A DNA stretch of 13,277 nt. Source: Caulobacterales bacterium RIFOXYB1_FULL_67_16 (GTDB taxonomy: Bacteria; Pseudomonadota; Alphaproteobacteria; Caulobacterales; Caulobacteraceae). The stretch spans positions 1,047-14,323 of the forward strand of contig MGLN01000085.1 of NCBI GenBank assembly GCA_001796045.1, given 5' to 3'. Below are positions 13,178 through 13,277 of this stretch, in pieces. Below the pieces are notes generated by a model, which did not search any database, was not told the origin of the DNA, and worked only from the letters and a program-made list of their open reading frames with translations. The translations under genes were made by a program, and so were the position numbers. Within the stretch, counting starts at the first letter, position 1, and each line of letters opens with the position of its first letter.

Positions 13178-13277
13178 TCATGCATTTTCCAGCGCCCGCC
13201 AGTGGTCCATGCGGCGCAGGAAGACCGCCGGATTCTTGGGCGTGACCAGTTTGGACGGGTCGTGGAAGATGCGGTCG
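13178..13277 (-). CDS. C-terminal end of an unidentified protein (partial)
   Basis: The minus strand is open from the window edge to a TGA at 13178-13180 and encodes 32 residues, starting DRIFHDPSKLVTPKNPAVFL and ending RRMDHWRALENA. Codon use is GC-rich at third positions and like that of the neighbours, in contrast to the AT-rich DNA that begins exactly at the stop, and a terminator-like hairpin follows, so this is probably a real gene end. I do not recognise the family from this fragment; the gene continues beyond the right edge. Confidence 0.6.
   Translation of the reverse strand, partial: DRIFHDPSKLVTPKNPAVFLRRMDHWRALENA

Overview
This is a chromosomal window of high-GC, densely coding DNA. 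It most resembles an alphaproteobacterium of the order Caulobacterales (Brevundimonas or Caulobacter type). The pointers are the GC-rich codon use, a divergent flagellar locus whose intergenic region carries CtrA-like TTAA-N7-TTAAC boxes, a WecG/TagA glycosyltransferase resembling the holdfast enzyme HfsJ, a BTLCP transglutaminase-like protein, and the rnd-lptC-lptA-lptB order seen in alphaproteobacteria. The genus is inferred, not proven. Nothing indicates a prophage, integrated element, insertion sequence or CRISPR array, and most of the window is core genome.

Layout. (1) 1-1604: fliO (minus) stands back to back with the flgB-flgC-fliE operon (plus), which encodes the export gate accessory protein, the proximal rod and the rod/MS-ring adaptor. 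The 141-bp spacer holds paired CtrA-like boxes. (2) 1614-3050: two minus-strand genes, a small Wza-type polysaccharide export lipoprotein followed by a PP1-like metallophosphatase. (3) 3260-5612: two plus-strand envelope genes, a periplasmic BTLCP cysteine-peptidase-fold protein and a membrane-anchored SleB-type cell wall hydrolase. (4) 5609-8392: a minus-strand run of a VanZ-like membrane protein, a WecG/TagA/CpsF glycosyltransferase (HfsJ candidate) and a YdhS-like FAD/NAD(P)-binding protein. (5) 8585-8671: tRNA-Leu(CAG) with a recognisable promoter and a perfect UUCG-loop hairpin behind it. (6) 8784-11426: rnd, lptC, lptA and lptB, tightly packed. These supply the inner-membrane/periplasmic lipopolysaccharide transport machinery and an RNase D. 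(7) 11484-12774: a small CsbD-like protein with a C-terminal membrane helix (minus), then an SDR oxidoreductase (plus). (8) 12775-13177: a 403-bp convergent intergenic region with a probable dispersed repeat and an unusual series of inverted repeats. (9) 13178-13277: the C-terminal end of an unidentified minus-strand gene.

The theme is the cell envelope: flagellar basal body, surface polysaccharide, peptidoglycan hydrolysis and LPS transport. No clearly new multi-gene system is visible. The items most worth checking are the stem-loop series at 12964-13176 with four copies of a TTGCAC hexamer, the paired CtrA-like boxes, the HfsJ-like gene with its neighbours, the CsbD/membrane-helix small protein, and the absence of rpoN directly after lptB.
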